DNA from: Lachnospiraceae bacterium 3-1
GTDB lineage: Bacteria > Bacillota > Clostridia > Lachnospirales > Lachnospiraceae
Reading direction: 5' to 3'
Length of the DNA: 64,000 nucleotides
NCBI GenBank assembly: GCA_000403255.2
Contig: KE159594.1
Location: 186,001-250,000 of the forward strand
Shown here: positions 1 through 9,818 of the stretch, one piece after another
How the letters are laid out: every line of letters starts with the position of its first letter
Position numbering within the stretch: position 1 is the stretch's first letter
The notes under the pieces: model-generated
What the model was told of the DNA's origin: nothing
Seen by the model: the letters and a program-made list of their open reading frames with translations, nothing else
Databases searched by the model: none
Program-made: the position numbers and the translations under genes

Positions 1-15
1 GGATTCTTTTTGTTC

Positions 16-1287
16 TTACGCTTCATCAATGGCTTTTCCAATGTCATGACGCATATATTTATTGTCAAATTCTACCCATTCTGTAGCTTGATAGGCGTTG
101 GCGCGGGCCTCTTGCAAATCCTTTCCTTTTGCAGTAATTCCAAGAACACGGCCGCCATTGGTGACCATCTTTCCATCCTTCCTGGCGGTTCCCGCATGGA
201 AACAGTAATATCCTTCTTCTTTGTCAAACGCTTCCAGTCCACGTATCTCAAAGCCTTTTTCATAAGAAACCGGATAGCCGTCTGAAGCCAGCACAACACA
301 GACAGCCGCATTATCCTCAAATTCAAGATTGATATCCGAAAGTTTTCCCTCCACGCAGGCTTCCATCACCTCAATCATATCATTTTTCATTCGGGGCAGA
401 ACCACCTGAGCTTCCGGGTCGCCAAAGCGTGCATTATATTCCAGCACCTTTGGCCCATCCTCTGTTAACATCAGTCCAAAGAAAATGATTCCCGTAAAGG
501 GGCGTCCCTCTGCTGCCATGGCGTCCACCGTTGCCTGGTAAATATATTTATGACAGAACTCATCCACTTCTTTGGTATAGAAAGGACTTGGAGAAAAGGT
601 TCCCATTCCCCCAGTATTCAGACCCTGGTCTCCGTCTTTGGCCCGCTTGTGGTCTTGCGCAGAAGACATAATCTTGATGGTTTTTCCATCCACAAAGGAC
701 AGCACAGACACCTCTCTGCCTGTCATAAATTCCTCCACCACCATGTGATTTCCAGCAGATCCAAACTTTTTGTCTTCCATGATTTCCTTTACGCCTGCCT
801 TGGCTTCCTCTAAGGTATTACAAATCAGCACACCTTTGCCCAAAGCCAAACCATCTGCTTTTAAAACAATAGGCATTTTAGCCGTTTCCAGGTAAGCAAT
901 TGCCTTTGTGGGATCATCAAAATTCTCATAAGCAGCAGTAGGAATCTTATATTTTTTCATCAAATCCTTAGAAAAAGCCTTACTTCCCTCTAAAATCGCG
1001 GCATTTTTTCTTGGACCGAATACCTTTAAGCCTTCCGCCTCAAATACATCCACAATGCCGCCCACTAATGGGTCATCCATACCAACAATTGTAAAATCTA
1101 TTTTCTGCTCCTTTGCAAAAGCAGCCAGCTTATCAAATTCCATAGCGCCAATCGGTACACATTCTGCAATCTGCCCAATCCCTGCGTTTCCTGGAGCACA
1201 ATAAATTTTATCTACTTTCGGACTTTTCTTCGCGCTTTCTGCAATGGCATGCTCCCGACCGCCGCTTCCTACAATCAATATTCTCAT
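16..1287 (-). CDS. purD: Phosphoribosylamine--glycine ligase (GAR synthetase)
   Basis: PurD joins glycine to 5-phosphoribosylamine with ATP, the second step of de novo purine synthesis in the cytoplasm. The 423-residue protein has the normal family length. Visible family marks are the N-terminal GSGGREHA loop, the ATP-grasp segment KADGLALGKGV near residue 145, GGMGTFSPSPF in the middle and NARFGDPEAQ near residue 290, which carries metal and ATP ligands. It is the last gene of a purE-purM-purN-purD operon, one base downstream of purN, so translational coupling is likely. The stop codon lies 15 bases from the window edge, so the gene is complete. Confidence is high. Confidence 0.97.
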   Translation of the reverse strand: MRILIVGSGGREHAIAESAKKSPKVDKIYCAPGNAGIGQIAECVPIGAMEFDKLAAFAKEQKIDFTIVGMDDPLVGGIVDVFEAEGLKVFGPRKNAAILEGSKAFSKDLMKKYKIPTAAYENFDDPTKAIAYLETAKMPIVLKADGLALGKGVLICNTLEEAKAGVKEIMEDKKFGSAGNHMVVEEFMTGREVSVLSFVDGKTIKIMSSAQDHKRAKDGDQGLNTGGMGTFSPSPFYTKEVDEFCHKYIYQATVDAMAAEGRPFTGIIFFGLMLTEDGPKVLEYNARFGDPEAQVVLPRMKNDMIEVMEACVEGKLSDINLEFEDNAAVCVVLASDGYPVSYEKGFEIRGLEAFDKEEGYYCFHAGTARKDGKMVTNGGRVLGITAKGKDLQEARANAYQATEWVEFDNKYMRHDIGKAIDEA

Positions 1288-1288
1288 A

Positions 1289-1921
1289 TTATTCTCCTTC
1301 CTGGATTAAAACTTTGCCCTTCTCCACCTGGACTTTTCCATTGGCAATCAAGTCAATGGCCTTGGGCAGTATCTTCCATTCCGCCTGCTCCATCACGCGC
1401 CGTTGCAATGTTTCTGGCGTATCATCTGGTTCTACCGCCACTGGCTGCTGAAGAATAATGGGGCCTGTATCTGTCCCCTCATCTACAAAATGCACCGTCG
1501 CTCCTGTCACTTTTACGCCTCTTTCCAGAGCGCCTTTATGTACTTTTAATCCATAATATCCTGTTCCGCAAAAAGATGGGATGAGAGATGGATGAACATT
1601 TATAATGCGGTTTTGGTACTTCTTAATCATCATTTCTGGCAATACCACAAGAAAGCCTGCCAATACCACCAAATCCACCTGATAACTGTCTAGCTCCTCC
1701 AAAAATGCCTGATTAAATTCTTCCCGGCTTCCAAACTCCTTGGGAGAAATACACATGCTAGCAATTCCATGGGCTTTTGCCCGCTCCAATGCATAGGCGC
1801 TGGAATTGTTACTAATCACAGCCTTTATTCTGGTATTGGTAATGGTCCCATTTTCTATGGCATCTATAATCGCCTGCAAATTCGTCCCACCGCCGGACAC
1901 ACAAACTGCCAGATTTAGCAT
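1289..1921 (-). CDS. purN: Phosphoribosylglycinamide formyltransferase (GAR transformylase)
   Basis: PurN transfers a formyl group from 10-formyltetrahydrofolate to GAR, the third step of purine synthesis. At 210 residues it has the usual size. The N-terminal [13 protein letters not shown] phosphate loop, the catalytic [10 protein letters not shown] segment near residues 106-115 and the [13 protein letters not shown] segment with the catalytic aspartate are all present. The usual PAFPG-H stretch reads [13 protein letters not shown] here, a variant I recall from clostridial members. The start overlaps the purM stop by seven bases, which supports coupled translation inside the operon. Confidence 0.96.
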   Translation of the reverse strand: MLNLAVCVSGGGTNLQAIIDAIENGTITNTRIKAVISNNSSAYALERAKAHGIASMCISPKEFGSREEFNQAFLEELDSYQVDLVVLAGFLVVLPEMMIKKYQNRIINVHPSLIPSFCGTGYYGLKVHKGALERGVKVTGATVHFVDEGTDTGPIILQQPVAVEPDDTPETLQRRVMEQAEWKILPKAIDLIANGKVQVEKGKVLIQEGE

Positions 1922-2940
1922 AAAGTAACCCCTTTCTCGCCATCTTCCACTTTACCAATCACATAAGCCGTTTCCCCTGCTTCCTCAATTGCTTTTATAG
2001 TCTGCTCTACATCCTCCTTGTCTACTGCAAGCGCCATGCCAATGCCCATATTATAGGTATTGTACATCATCTTCTCTTCTACCTGCCCTTCCCTTGCCAT
2101 CATGCGGAAAATGGCAGGCACCTCATAACTGTTTTTCTCAATCACTGCATGTTTCCCTTCTGGCAGCATTCTCGGCACATTTTCATAAAAGCCACCGCCT
2201 GTAATGTGGCTGCATGCCTGAATGCGTACGCCAGCCTCTTTCACTGCCCGAAGAGATTTCACATATATTTTGGTAGGCGCAAGCAAAGCTTCCCCAAGGG
2301 TTTTTCCCAACTCTTCATGATAAGTATTTAAAGTTTCTTTATCCATTTTAAAGATTTTACGTACAAGGGAAAATCCATTGGAATGAACACCGGAGCTTGC
2401 CAGACCGATTAAAACATCCCCTGCCTTTAAATCTTTTCCGGTAATAATGTCCTTTTCATCTACCACACCTACTGCAAACCCTGCCAGATCATACTCATCC
2501 TCTGGATAAAACCCTGGCATTTCCGCCGTTTCGCCGCCAATTAATGCAGCATCACTTTGGATACAACCTTCTGCCACACCGCTTACAATTGTTGCAATTT
2601 TTTCTGGAAAATTCTTGCCGCATGCAATATAATCCAGGAAAAATAAAGGCTCACCCCCAGCACATGCAATATCATTGACGCACATAGCTACACAGTCTAT
2701 CCCAATCGTATCATGTTTATCCAGTAAAAATGCCAATTTCAGCTTAGTTCCTACTCCGTCTGTGCCTGATACCAGTGTCGGCTTCTCCATATCTTTGAAC
2801 TTTTCCATAGAAAATGCACCAGAGAATCCTCCTAATCCTGTCAGTACCTCCGGCCGCATGGTCTGCTGCACATGCTTTTTCATCAATTCCACAGACTTGT
2901 ACCCTGCTTCAATATCTACTCCAGAATTCTTGTAATCCAT
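1915..2940 (-). CDS. purM: Phosphoribosylformylglycinamidine cyclo-ligase (AIR synthetase)
   Basis: PurM closes the imidazole ring of FGAM to give AIR with ATP. The 341-residue protein matches the family length and shows [41 protein letters not shown] and [15 protein letters not shown], the standard ATP- and substrate-binding segments of the PurM/SelD/HypE superfamily. It stands between purE (24-base gap) and purN (seven-base overlap). The operon order purE-purM-purN-purD puts its product next to its consumer, PurE. Confidence 0.97.
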   Translation of the reverse strand: MDYKNSGVDIEAGYKSVELMKKHVQQTMRPEVLTGLGGFSGAFSMEKFKDMEKPTLVSGTDGVGTKLKLAFLLDKHDTIGIDCVAMCVNDIACAGGEPLFFLDYIACGKNFPEKIATIVSGVAEGCIQSDAALIGGETAEMPGFYPEDEYDLAGFAVGVVDEKDIITGKDLKAGDVLIGLASSGVHSNGFSLVRKIFKMDKETLNTYHEELGKTLGEALLAPTKIYVKSLRAVKEAGVRIQACSHITGGGFYENVPRMLPEGKHAVIEKNSYEVPAIFRMMAREGQVEEKMMYNTYNMGIGMALAVDKEDVEQTIKAIEEAGETAYVIGKVEDGEKGVTLC

Positions 2941-2964
2941 TCCTTTTCCTCCTGTAATTTCGGA

Positions 2965-3474
2965 TTATATTTTTCCGTAATTCTTATATCCAACTTCCTG
3001 CAAATGAGCATCCTTGGCTTCCACCTGTTCTTTTAATTTCTGAGAATATTCTTTCAGGCGTCCAAGCAATGCTTCATCCGATGTAGCTAAAATTTTCGCC
3101 GCCAAAAGCCCTGCATTGGCTCCACCGTTAATTGCCACGGTTGCAACCGGAATCCCAGAGGGCATCTGTACAATGGAATACAATGAATCTCTGCCCCCTA
3201 ACGATGTAGTATGCATTGGAATTCCAATCACTGGCATTGGAAAAATTGCCGCACACATTCCTGGTAAATGAGCTGCCATCCCAGCGCCTGCAATAATCAC
3301 TTTAAATCCTTTTTCCTCTGCAGATTTTGCATATTCAAAAAATACATCTGGTTCTCTGTGGGCTGAAATAATCTTCATTTCATATTCAATGCCCAATTCT
3401 TCCAAAATATCTGCCGCCTTTGACATCACCGGCATATCAGAATCACTTCCCATAACAATTCCTACTTTTGACAT
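2965..3474 (-). CDS. purE: 5-(carboxyamino)imidazole ribonucleotide mutase / AIR carboxylase
   Basis: PurE makes CAIR, moving the carboxylate of N5-CAIR (class I) or using CO2 directly (class II). The 169-residue protein shows GSDSDMPVM, SAHREPD, AGAGMAAHLPGM and SIVQMPSGIPVATVAI. AAHLPGM resembles class I, but no purK lies beside it, so the N5-CAIR source is not shown here. I chose the ATG at 3474 rather than an upstream ATG at 3501 because GGAAGGAAG sits about eight bases before 3474 and conserved sequence begins there. It is the first gene of the purine operon. Confidence 0.95.
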   Translation of the reverse strand: MSKVGIVMGSDSDMPVMSKAADILEELGIEYEMKIISAHREPDVFFEYAKSAEEKGFKVIIAGAGMAAHLPGMCAAIFPMPVIGIPMHTTSLGGRDSLYSIVQMPSGIPVATVAINGGANAGLLAAKILATSDEALLGRLKEYSQKLKEQVEAKDAHLQEVGYKNYGKI

Positions 3475-3522
3475 AACATTTCTTCCTTCCTCTCTTTGCA
3501 ACCTGATTTCCTTTCTTTTGAC

Positions 3523-3551
3523 ATTCTAACACATTTTTTCGGATAAGAAAA
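3523..3551 (-). promoter_or_regulatory. Candidate promoter of the purE operon
   Basis: An extended -10 box (TGT then TAGAAT, 3528 down to 3523) lies about 50 bases upstream of purE. The -35 at 17-base spacing is weak (TTTTCT, 3551-3546), as is usual for extended -10 promoters. A small hairpin (arms CACAAAAG and CTTTTGTG, 3564-3592) lies further upstream and would not be in the leader. I saw no purine riboswitch. Confidence 0.45.
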
Positions 3552-3634
3552 CATCCACTTTTTCACAAAAGCTGCTTAGCCTTTCTTTTGTGCACAAGCC
3601 AGGCAGCCACCAACAAAAATATTCCAATTATCAC

Positions 3635-3696
3635 GTCATATATGTGACATTTTTTGAATCAATCTGGTATATGCTTTCCAGAAAAACATGTAAACT
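3635..3696 (+). promoter_or_regulatory. Putative glucan-regulon operator and promoter, weak copy, before the SBP-chemoreceptor pair
   Basis: Bases 3635-3658 match 18 of 24 positions of the sequence found before the GH16 gene (11392-11415): GTCAT, then T-TGA, then ATTTTTT. After exactly 32 bases comes TAAACT (3691-3696), a usable -10 box (4/6), and the lipoprotein start codon is 30 bases further on. The spacing equals that at the three better copies. The site also holds an imperfect inverted repeat, TCACGTCATATATGTGA (3631-3647), which is an alternative operator reading. The T-run inflates the match count, so this copy is less certain than the others. Confidence 0.5.
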
Positions 3697-3725
3697 CAAG
3701 AAAAACGAATGAATGGGTGAATACT

Positions 3726-4691
3726 ATGAAGAAAAAAATAAGGTTTATATTTTCAGCTATAACAATCCTGGCTTTTTTAAGCGGATGCCAGAAAAAAGAG
3801 ATGAATAGCAGCGCAAACATTTATTATACCGCAATCGAAAGCGGAACTTACTATGAAGGATGGGCAAACCAATTGCAAGAACAGGCTGCATCCTATGGCT
3901 TTGCTTTTGATGCAGGATATGCGGAAAATTCTGTTGAAACACAAGATTCACAGATAAAAAACGCTGCCGCTGAAGGATGCAACGTGCTCTTATGCGGTCT
4001 CGTTTCCCCTGATACTGTAACCGCAGTAAAAGCAGCCGCAGACCACATGCCAATCGTATTTATCAATAATGCGCCAGACAACAGCCAGTTAAAAAAAGAC
4101 CGCTATATATATGTAGCAAGCGATGAATTTATGGCAGGGCAATACCAAGCAGAATTCATTCTGGAACAATTTCAGGATAAAGATGTAATCAATCTGGCAA
4201 TATTAAAAGGGCCGAAGGGAGCTTCTGGCACAAATGGCAGGACAAACGGCCTAAAGCGGACGCTGAAAGCCAGCGGCAAGAAAATCAATTATGTCTTTGA
4301 AGATTATGCAGGCTGGAATACAGAGACAGCACAAGAATTGATCGCATTATTCCTAAAAACAGGCAGCCCCGTTGACTGCGTAGCTGCAAACAACGATGAC
4401 ATGGCCCTTGGAGGGCTTGCAGCTTTTGAACAGGCAGGCATAAACACAGACTCTATTTTATTTTTAGGTGTAGACGCTTCAGAAGCCGGATGCCAGGCCA
4501 TTGCCGAGGGAAGGATGGATTTTACGGTATACCAACCAATGTCTGCACAGATTTCTGCTGCAATAGAAGCGGCAGGCAAATTAGCTGCCGGACAATCCAT
4601 CCAAGAAATCGAAGGGGCTTCCGAAGATGGAAAATACATTCTGATTCCCTTTGAAAAAGTAGATATCCATAATGTGGCGCAATACCAGTAA
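3726..4691 (+). CDS. Periplasmic-binding-protein-type sugar-binding lipoprotein without its own transporter
   Basis: A 321-residue exported lipoprotein of the type I sugar-binding family (Peripla_BP_4; ribose/galactose-like). The start at 3726 gives a short signal peptide with lipobox LSGC, cysteine at residue 21. An earlier in-frame ATG at 3654 would add a non-signal tail and overlap the putative operator. The mature part has the two-lobe pattern: an N-lobe around AAAEGCNVLLCGLVSPDTV, a hinge near the middle, NNDDMALGGLAAF and LFLGVDASEAG. No permease or ATPase lies nearby. The next gene, 39 bases on, is a chemoreceptor, so I infer that it presents a bound sugar to that receptor or works with a distant transporter. 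Confidence 0.85.
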   Translation: MKKKIRFIFSAITILAFLSGCQKKEMNSSANIYYTAIESGTYYEGWANQLQEQAASYGFAFDAGYAENSVETQDSQIKNAAAEGCNVLLCGLVSPDTVTAVKAAADHMPIVFINNAPDNSQLKKDRYIYVASDEFMAGQYQAEFILEQFQDKDVINLAILKGPKGASGTNGRTNGLKRTLKASGKKINYVFEDYAGWNTETAQELIALFLKTGSPVDCVAANNDDMALGGLAAFEQAGINTDSILFLGVDASEAGCQAIAEGRMDFTVYQPMSAQISAAIEAAGKLAAGQSIQEIEGASEDGKYILIPFEKVDIHNVAQYQ

Positions 4692-4730
4692 ATTTCATCG
4701 CCAGAGAATGAAAACATGGAGGAACTTCAA

Positions 4731-7229
4731 ATGACAAAAAAAAGAAAATTTATTTCTATAAAAATAAAACTGCTAGGTACACTATTGCCTATAATCTTTG
4801 CCATCGTCATCACCCTTATCGGCCTGTCTTACTTCGTCTCAAAAAGCGTCATAAAGTCAGACGCCCACAAGCTTTTACAAACATCTATCGAAAGCCAGGC
4901 TTCTGAGATTGAAGCATGGCTGAACCAGAACCTTATATCCCTTAGCATGGCAAAGCAGACGCTAGAGCAGATGGATTTTGATGACAAGGAGCTGCAAAGT
5001 TTCTTGGATGCTTACTATAACTTTGACAGCAATTATCCCGAAGGGCTTTATGTAGCAGATGTAAAAGGTTCCCTTTTTCAGTCAAAACCAGAAAAAGATG
5101 TGGACTTACGGAAACCAAATGAAAATGGAAACTACATAAATAACGGGGATTTTGCAGAAGGAGAAAGTTTGTCAGATGAAGAAGGGTGGATATTCCTTAC
5201 AACGCTTGAAGGTGAGGCATCCGCAGACATTCAAGATAAAACACTGTCCATTGGCATTATCAATGAAGGGACTGTAGATTACAGCATACAGCTTGTACAA
5301 CCTGGCCTACCACTCCAAAAGGGAGCCACATACCAAATCCAATTTGACGCTTATGCAGATGCAAACAGGGCAATGGCAATCCGTGTAACAGCGCCAGACA
5401 GAGACTATCAGACTTACCTGAATAATACGGTTGTAGATTTAACCCCAGAAAAACAGACATTTACCTATAGCTTTACCATGACAGATTATGATGATGCAAA
5501 CGGGAGGATGGAATTTAACCTAGGAGCCTCTGGTTCTATTGCAGGCATTCAGATAAGCAATGTATCACTTACCATGACAAACCAGCCAGAATCTTCCAGT
5601 ACTTCCCAAAATTCCACCTCTTCTGACATAACACAGACGGAATGGTTCCAAGACGGGCTAACCAGAGTCAATATGGATTTTACAAATGCATATACAAATG
5701 AAGGAGGCAAACAAGTCATCAGCGCTTGCGGCATGCTAAGAACTCATTCGGATGACATACGCATCCTTTCCGCAGATTTATCATTGGATAAAATCAGCGT
5801 ATATGTCAGCAGCTTTATAAAAATGGAAGATGCAGAATCATTTTTGATAAACGCTGAGGACGGAACAATCCTTGCCGCCCGAGACACAAGCCTGATTTCT
5901 CAAAAATTGAGTGAATCAGAAGATGTGTTCATGCAGGGAATTGCAGATAAGATTTCAAAAAATGAACTTGGCTTAACAGAAATGAACGGAAACATATCTG
6001 TTTTAGAAGAGGTAGCCGGAACTGAATGGCTGCTTATGTCATATGTCCCCACCCAAACAATTTATAAAGATTTGAACCAGCTTAGAAATATTATGGTTCT
6101 TTTCGGCATCATTTCTGTGCTGATTCTGATGCTGCTCTTAGAAAGAATTGTACATATTGCCATCCGTCCAGTAAAGCGGCTTACAACTGTGATATCATTG
6201 ATGACAGAAGGAGATTTTACCATCTATAGTGAGAGCAAAAGCAATGACGAAATCGGGATTATGAGCCGGTGTGTCAATAAATTCATTGATACCATGCGCA
6301 GCATGATTGCCTCCATTGATAATGTTTCCCACACTCTACATGGTCAGGCAGATAACAGTAATGATGTATCCAACCAATTATTCCAGGCATCAAAAAGGCA
6401 AAACCAGTCCATGAAAGAACTCAATACTACAGTAGGTCAATTATCCATCTCCGTCAGCGAAGTGGCGCAAAGCGCCACCACTCTGGCAGCTCTTGTAGAA
6501 GAGACAAAAAATGACGGAGACGGAATGAATGGGAAAATGAAAGAAACCATCGACATATCACAAAAAGGCAAAGAAATCATGTGGGATGTAAATGCATCCA
6601 TGCAGAATATCAACCGCTCGGTACAACAACTTCAATACGCTATTGACGATGTAGGAAACGCCTCAGAAGAAATCACCGACATTACAAAGGTAATTGGCGA
6701 AATCGCAGACGAAACTAACCTGCTATCCTTAAATGCATCCATTGAGGCGGCACGGGCAGGCGAGGCAGGAAAAGGGTTTGCTGTAGTAGCAACGGAAATC
6801 GGCAAGCTAGCGCAGACAAGCATGGATTCCGTGAATCATATAGATACGCTTGTTTTGGAAATAAAGAAGCTAATTAGAGATGTCATCCACCTGTCAAAAG
6901 ATAATGTGGAAAATATCAACAACAGTAGTGTATTAATTGGAAATGCTGTAAAAACATATGACAATATTTTTGAAAATATAATTACGGTTGGAGATTTAGC
7001 ACAACAAATGATGCAAAAAGTAAACCAGGTTGAAAATGTTGCAAAGGATGTTGCCACAATCTCAGAGGCACAGGCAGACAGCTCTCAAACAATACTTGCT
7101 TCTTCTGATATTCTGGTAGAACAAACGGATAACCTAATGATGAACAGTGAGACAGTAGCAAAAGAATCCAAAGAATTAACAACATCCGCAGAAGAATTGG
7201 AAACTCAGATAAAAACCTTCAAAGTATAG
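4731..7229 (+). CDS. Methyl-accepting chemotaxis protein with a CBM4_9-type module inserted in its dCache sensor
   Basis: An 832-residue chemoreceptor. Order: TM1 (about 13-40); an extracellular dCache-like sensor (about 42-450); TM2 (about 454-475); HAMP (about 477-530); a cytoplasmic signalling domain with the conserved tip around [20 protein letters not shown]. Residues about 130-285 are a carbohydrate-binding module that splits the sensor between [12 protein letters not shown] and the family mark TEWFQDGL. By hand count about 92 of 152 positions are identical to the first module of the GH16 enzyme at 11586-15320. The start at 4731 follows GGAGG by seven bases. An in-frame ATG at 4716 overlaps that site. 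The C-terminus has no CheR-tethering pentapeptide. I infer chemotaxis toward beta-glucan. The architecture is unusual. Confidence 0.93.
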   Translation: MTKKRKFISIKIKLLGTLLPIIFAIVITLIGLSYFVSKSVIKSDAHKLLQTSIESQASEIEAWLNQNLISLSMAKQTLEQMDFDDKELQSFLDAYYNFDSNYPEGLYVADVKGSLFQSKPEKDVDLRKPNENGNYINNGDFAEGESLSDEEGWIFLTTLEGEASADIQDKTLSIGIINEGTVDYSIQLVQPGLPLQKGATYQIQFDAYADANRAMAIRVTAPDRDYQTYLNNTVVDLTPEKQTFTYSFTMTDYDDANGRMEFNLGASGSIAGIQISNVSLTMTNQPESSSTSQNSTSSDITQTEWFQDGLTRVNMDFTNAYTNEGGKQVISACGMLRTHSDDIRILSADLSLDKISVYVSSFIKMEDAESFLINAEDGTILAARDTSLISQKLSESEDVFMQGIADKISKNELGLTEMNGNISVLEEVAGTEWLLMSYVPTQTIYKDLNQLRNIMVLFGIISVLILMLLLERIVHIAIRPVKRLTTVISLMTEGDFTIYSESKSNDEIGIMSRCVNKFIDTMRSMIASIDNVSHTLHGQADNSNDVSNQLFQASKRQNQSMKELNTTVGQLSISVSEVAQSATTLAALVEETKNDGDGMNGKMKETIDISQKGKEIMWDVNASMQNINRSVQQLQYAIDDVGNASEEITDITKVIGEIADETNLLSLNASIEAARAGEAGKGFAVVATEIGKLAQTSMDSVNHIDTLVLEIKKLIRDVIHLSKDNVENINNSSVLIGNAVKTYDNIFENIITVGDLAQQMMQKVNQVENVAKDVATISEAQADSSQTILASSDILVEQTDNLMMNSETVAKESKELTTSAEELETQIKTFKV

Positions 7230-7248
7230 CTTTCATAAATATACAAAA

Positions 7249-7381
7249 TTACTCCAGGGGTTTAAAGTTGATAGAATCTAGTGTAGTGTCTCATTCACTT
7301 TCAGACAAGTTAATTTGACGAAATGTGAATGAATCACTACACTAGACAAGTAAAAATATCAATAGTTAACCGCCGGAGTAA
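7249..7381. repeat. Imperfect palindromic intergenic element, long copy
   Basis: This 133-bp palindrome lies between two converging genes. The outer ends are TTACTCCAGGGGTTTAA and TTAACCGCCGGAGTAA. The inner arms share TCTAGTGTAGTG and CACTACACTAGA, with ATTCAC/GTGAAT further in. The outer ends are shared with the element at 38820-38896. It could be a two-way transcription stop or a miniature transposon-like repeat. It holds no ORF of note. Confidence 0.7.
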
Positions 7382-7399
7382 TATATGGGAAATGTCAGT

Positions 7400-9472
7400 T
7401 TATTCCAGGGGCTTATTCAGCAATTCCGTTCCAGGCACTACAAATTTTCCATCCCGAATCACATCGATACAGGTCTGATCTGCCTTTTGTACCGTAATCC
7501 GGTCCAGTTCATCGTAGGGAATCGTAATATCCGTATGACAACTGAAATAGGCTTTCTGGGGGTCTTCTTTCCGAAGGATGGACACCTCATTATCTCTTGC
7601 CATAATTTCTTTTCCATCTGGATTAAATACAGGGGTATCCTCCGCCCAGCTATAGCAAGTGTCCCCCACTGCGAAATGAGGGCCTGTTTTTTCTGCAATC
7701 AAAATGGGCAGCTTATCCTGAATCTGATAATCAATTCCCATTCGATAGGCAGTCGTATTTGTCCCAATCGCAAATTCGCCTAAAGGCAGGGTATCGTGAT
7801 ATTTCAACAAATTTTCCTTTAAAAATGCTTGGTTTTCCTGCTCTGTTTCAAAATTTTTGCAGGAATACCTGCTTATCATGCCATCGTTAAAATCCAATTC
7901 CAAATCTAGATACTTCAATCCATTCAAATATACCTGTGTTACATGAAGACGCCCATTGGTTCCTTTCAACACAGGGGATGTAAACACTTCTCCCACCGGA
8001 ATATTTACATCCGCAACACAATTTTCAAATGCAGTTTCCTTCTCTTTATCCTTCAAGGGATACAATGCAACCGTCAAATCTGTGGTATTCTTGCCTTTTC
8101 CAGTAATACGAACAGTCTCTCCTTCATCCAACACATCAATGATTTTCTGCTGCATTTCCCGATACAATTTGTAATCCAAGGTATTGACTTTTACCGTTTC
8201 CGCAAAAATCTTTTCATATTCAGGACCAATCTCTGGTATAGGATAAGCGATAATCGTAAAGCTCCGCTCCTCCCCCTTAATATATTGATTGGTAATCTGC
8301 TTTGCTATATTAGAATAATACACATTCAGCTTCTGCTGTTTCTCATCAAACTGATAAGCATGAGAATTCTTTTTCGGCTCAAATCCTACCTCCCCGAAAG
8401 TCTCCACTACAGCCGGCCCAGCATACCAGGCTGCTTCCTTTTTCCGCCCTTCATAAGCCGTTTTCAGCACTTCCAGTCTGCGCTCCACCAATGCCTTGTC
8501 CAAATAAACTGCCTGATCTGATTTATGGTCATATTCATACTGACGGTTGGGCAAAACGCTCTCAACAGAACTTCCCCCGATTCCCCTGCCAGAAAAAGAA
8601 AGCTCCCCAGTGCGCATCACCACTGGCTGCAAATCCATCTTTTCAAAATTTCTCACTGCTGCCCGCATCATCCGTTCAAATCCGATGGGATAGCGTAAAT
8701 CTACAAATTTCTTTTTGGATAAATCCTTTCCTGTTACCTCAAATCCAATCCGATATCCTTCGGTATAAGTATCTGCCATCGCCTGAATTTCTTCCTGAGA
8801 CATCCGGTTTAAAAACTCTGCTGTACGAATTTCATTTTCTGTAATATAAGCGCCATAACGATAAAGATAACCCAGGTCATTCAAATCGCTGTCCAAAATA
8901 ATACGGGTATAAAAATCCATTTCCGGATTCGTCTGGGCCATCACGCCCATTTCTGTAAAGACCTCGCCATAATCATGAAAAAACCAATACAAAATCTGCT
9001 GAATTTCATGCTCCTCTGGAACTTCCTCCCTTTCGAAAACATTATAAATTTCCACCAGCAGCTCACTGAATATGGTAATATCATAAGATCTTCCCTCGAA
9101 AGCGTATGGAATGAGAGAACGGAGATCTGCATACAGCATACTTAACAATCTTCCAAGAGACTCCCCCAGCTTCCTGCTGGCATATTCTGGATTGCCATAG
9201 CTGTTTCCATAATGCTTGGGTAAAATATCTTCATACAAGAACCTGTTTTCCTCTTTTAGTTCCTCCAGGCTCTTTTTTTCCCACATCCCAGAAGTGACTT
9301 CTTCCTCCAAAGTCCCAAGCTTCTGCAAAAAAGCTGCCGCCTGACGGAAATAATTCCGATAGGGCTGCTGCACCGTTTCTTCTGTCTCTATCTGTTTCAA
9401 ACGGCCCATCACCAAAGGAAAACGCTCCTTTACTTCCTCCCGGTAGGGCTGCCAAATTTCCCTATAACCCAT
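7400..9472 (-). CDS. M29-family metallo-aminopeptidase with a long N-terminal extension
   Basis: This is a 690-residue cytoplasmic protein. The C-terminal half (about 300-690) matches the M29 (AmpS/AmpT/AmpII) aminopeptidases. The metal-ligand segments PVGEVFTSP (near 494), LPLGEFAIGTN (near 562), TGPHFAVGDT (near 600) and SCHTDITIPY (near 645) supply the expected Glu, Glu, His and His/Asp residues. M29 enzymes usually have about 370-410 residues, so the roughly 280-residue helical front part, rich in Glu, Tyr and Arg, is an addition with no function I recognise. It likely removes N-terminal residues from peptides. It converges with the chemoreceptor gene, separated by the palindromic element. 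Confidence 0.88.
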   Translation of the reverse strand: MGYREIWQPYREEVKERFPLVMGRLKQIETEETVQQPYRNYFRQAAAFLQKLGTLEEEVTSGMWEKKSLEELKEENRFLYEDILPKHYGNSYGNPEYASRKLGESLGRLLSMLYADLRSLIPYAFEGRSYDITIFSELLVEIYNVFEREEVPEEHEIQQILYWFFHDYGEVFTEMGVMAQTNPEMDFYTRIILDSDLNDLGYLYRYGAYITENEIRTAEFLNRMSQEEIQAMADTYTEGYRIGFEVTGKDLSKKKFVDLRYPIGFERMMRAAVRNFEKMDLQPVVMRTGELSFSGRGIGGSSVESVLPNRQYEYDHKSDQAVYLDKALVERRLEVLKTAYEGRKKEAAWYAGPAVVETFGEVGFEPKKNSHAYQFDEKQQKLNVYYSNIAKQITNQYIKGEERSFTIIAYPIPEIGPEYEKIFAETVKVNTLDYKLYREMQQKIIDVLDEGETVRITGKGKNTTDLTVALYPLKDKEKETAFENCVADVNIPVGEVFTSPVLKGTNGRLHVTQVYLNGLKYLDLELDFNDGMISRYSCKNFETEQENQAFLKENLLKYHDTLPLGEFAIGTNTTAYRMGIDYQIQDKLPILIAEKTGPHFAVGDTCYSWAEDTPVFNPDGKEIMARDNEVSILRKEDPQKAYFSCHTDITIPYDELDRITVQKADQTCIDVIRDGKFVVPGTELLNKPLE

Positions 9473-9494
9473 AACAAATCGTCCTTTCTACTAT

Positions 9495-9818
9495 TTACAT
9501 ATAAAATCCCAGCACATAAACTGCCACCCATCCGGCGAAGGTAATACCAGAACAAATACTTCCAAGCACTGGAAATAATTTATAGCTTTCTTCTCTCAAA
9601 CTGCTAAGGCCAATCAACAGGGATACTCCTGATAACAGCAGCATTGCCAATCCTGCTGTTCCAATATACACATCTGCATTCCCACCATTTTGAATGGAAA
9701 ATACAACCATCCCAATTCCTGCAAAGACAGTACATAAAGCAAGGACTAACGATATCTTTCCTCTTTTGGAATGTTTCTTACCCGCGAATTTAAAACTATT
9801 TTTTTTCTTTCGTTTCAT
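9495..9818 (-). CDS. Small three-helix membrane protein, DUF6142-like
   Basis: A 107-residue protein with a very basic start (KRKKKNSFKFAGKKHSKRG) followed by three hydrophobic segments (about 22-43, 50-71 and 80-106). The layout, a Lys-rich tail and then helices with SLR between the second and third, resembles a small family common in Lachnospiraceae that I recall as DUF6142. Its function is unknown. The start overlaps the end of the VanZ-like gene by 23 bases, and it lies 22 bases before the aminopeptidase, so the three genes probably share a transcript. Confidence 0.75.
   Translation of the reverse strand: MKRKKKNSFKFAGKKHSKRGKISLVLALCTVFAGIGMVVFSIQNGGNADVYIGTAGLAMLLLSGVSLLIGLSSLREESYKLFPVLGSICSGITFAGWVAVYVLGFYM

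Noticed and set aside
3660-3725. Sigma-D (motility) promoter before the binding protein/chemoreceptor pair
   Set aside because: TAAA at 3691 is followed too closely by a poor GCCGATAA match (CGAATGAA). The shared 24-mer plus -10 box explains the region better.
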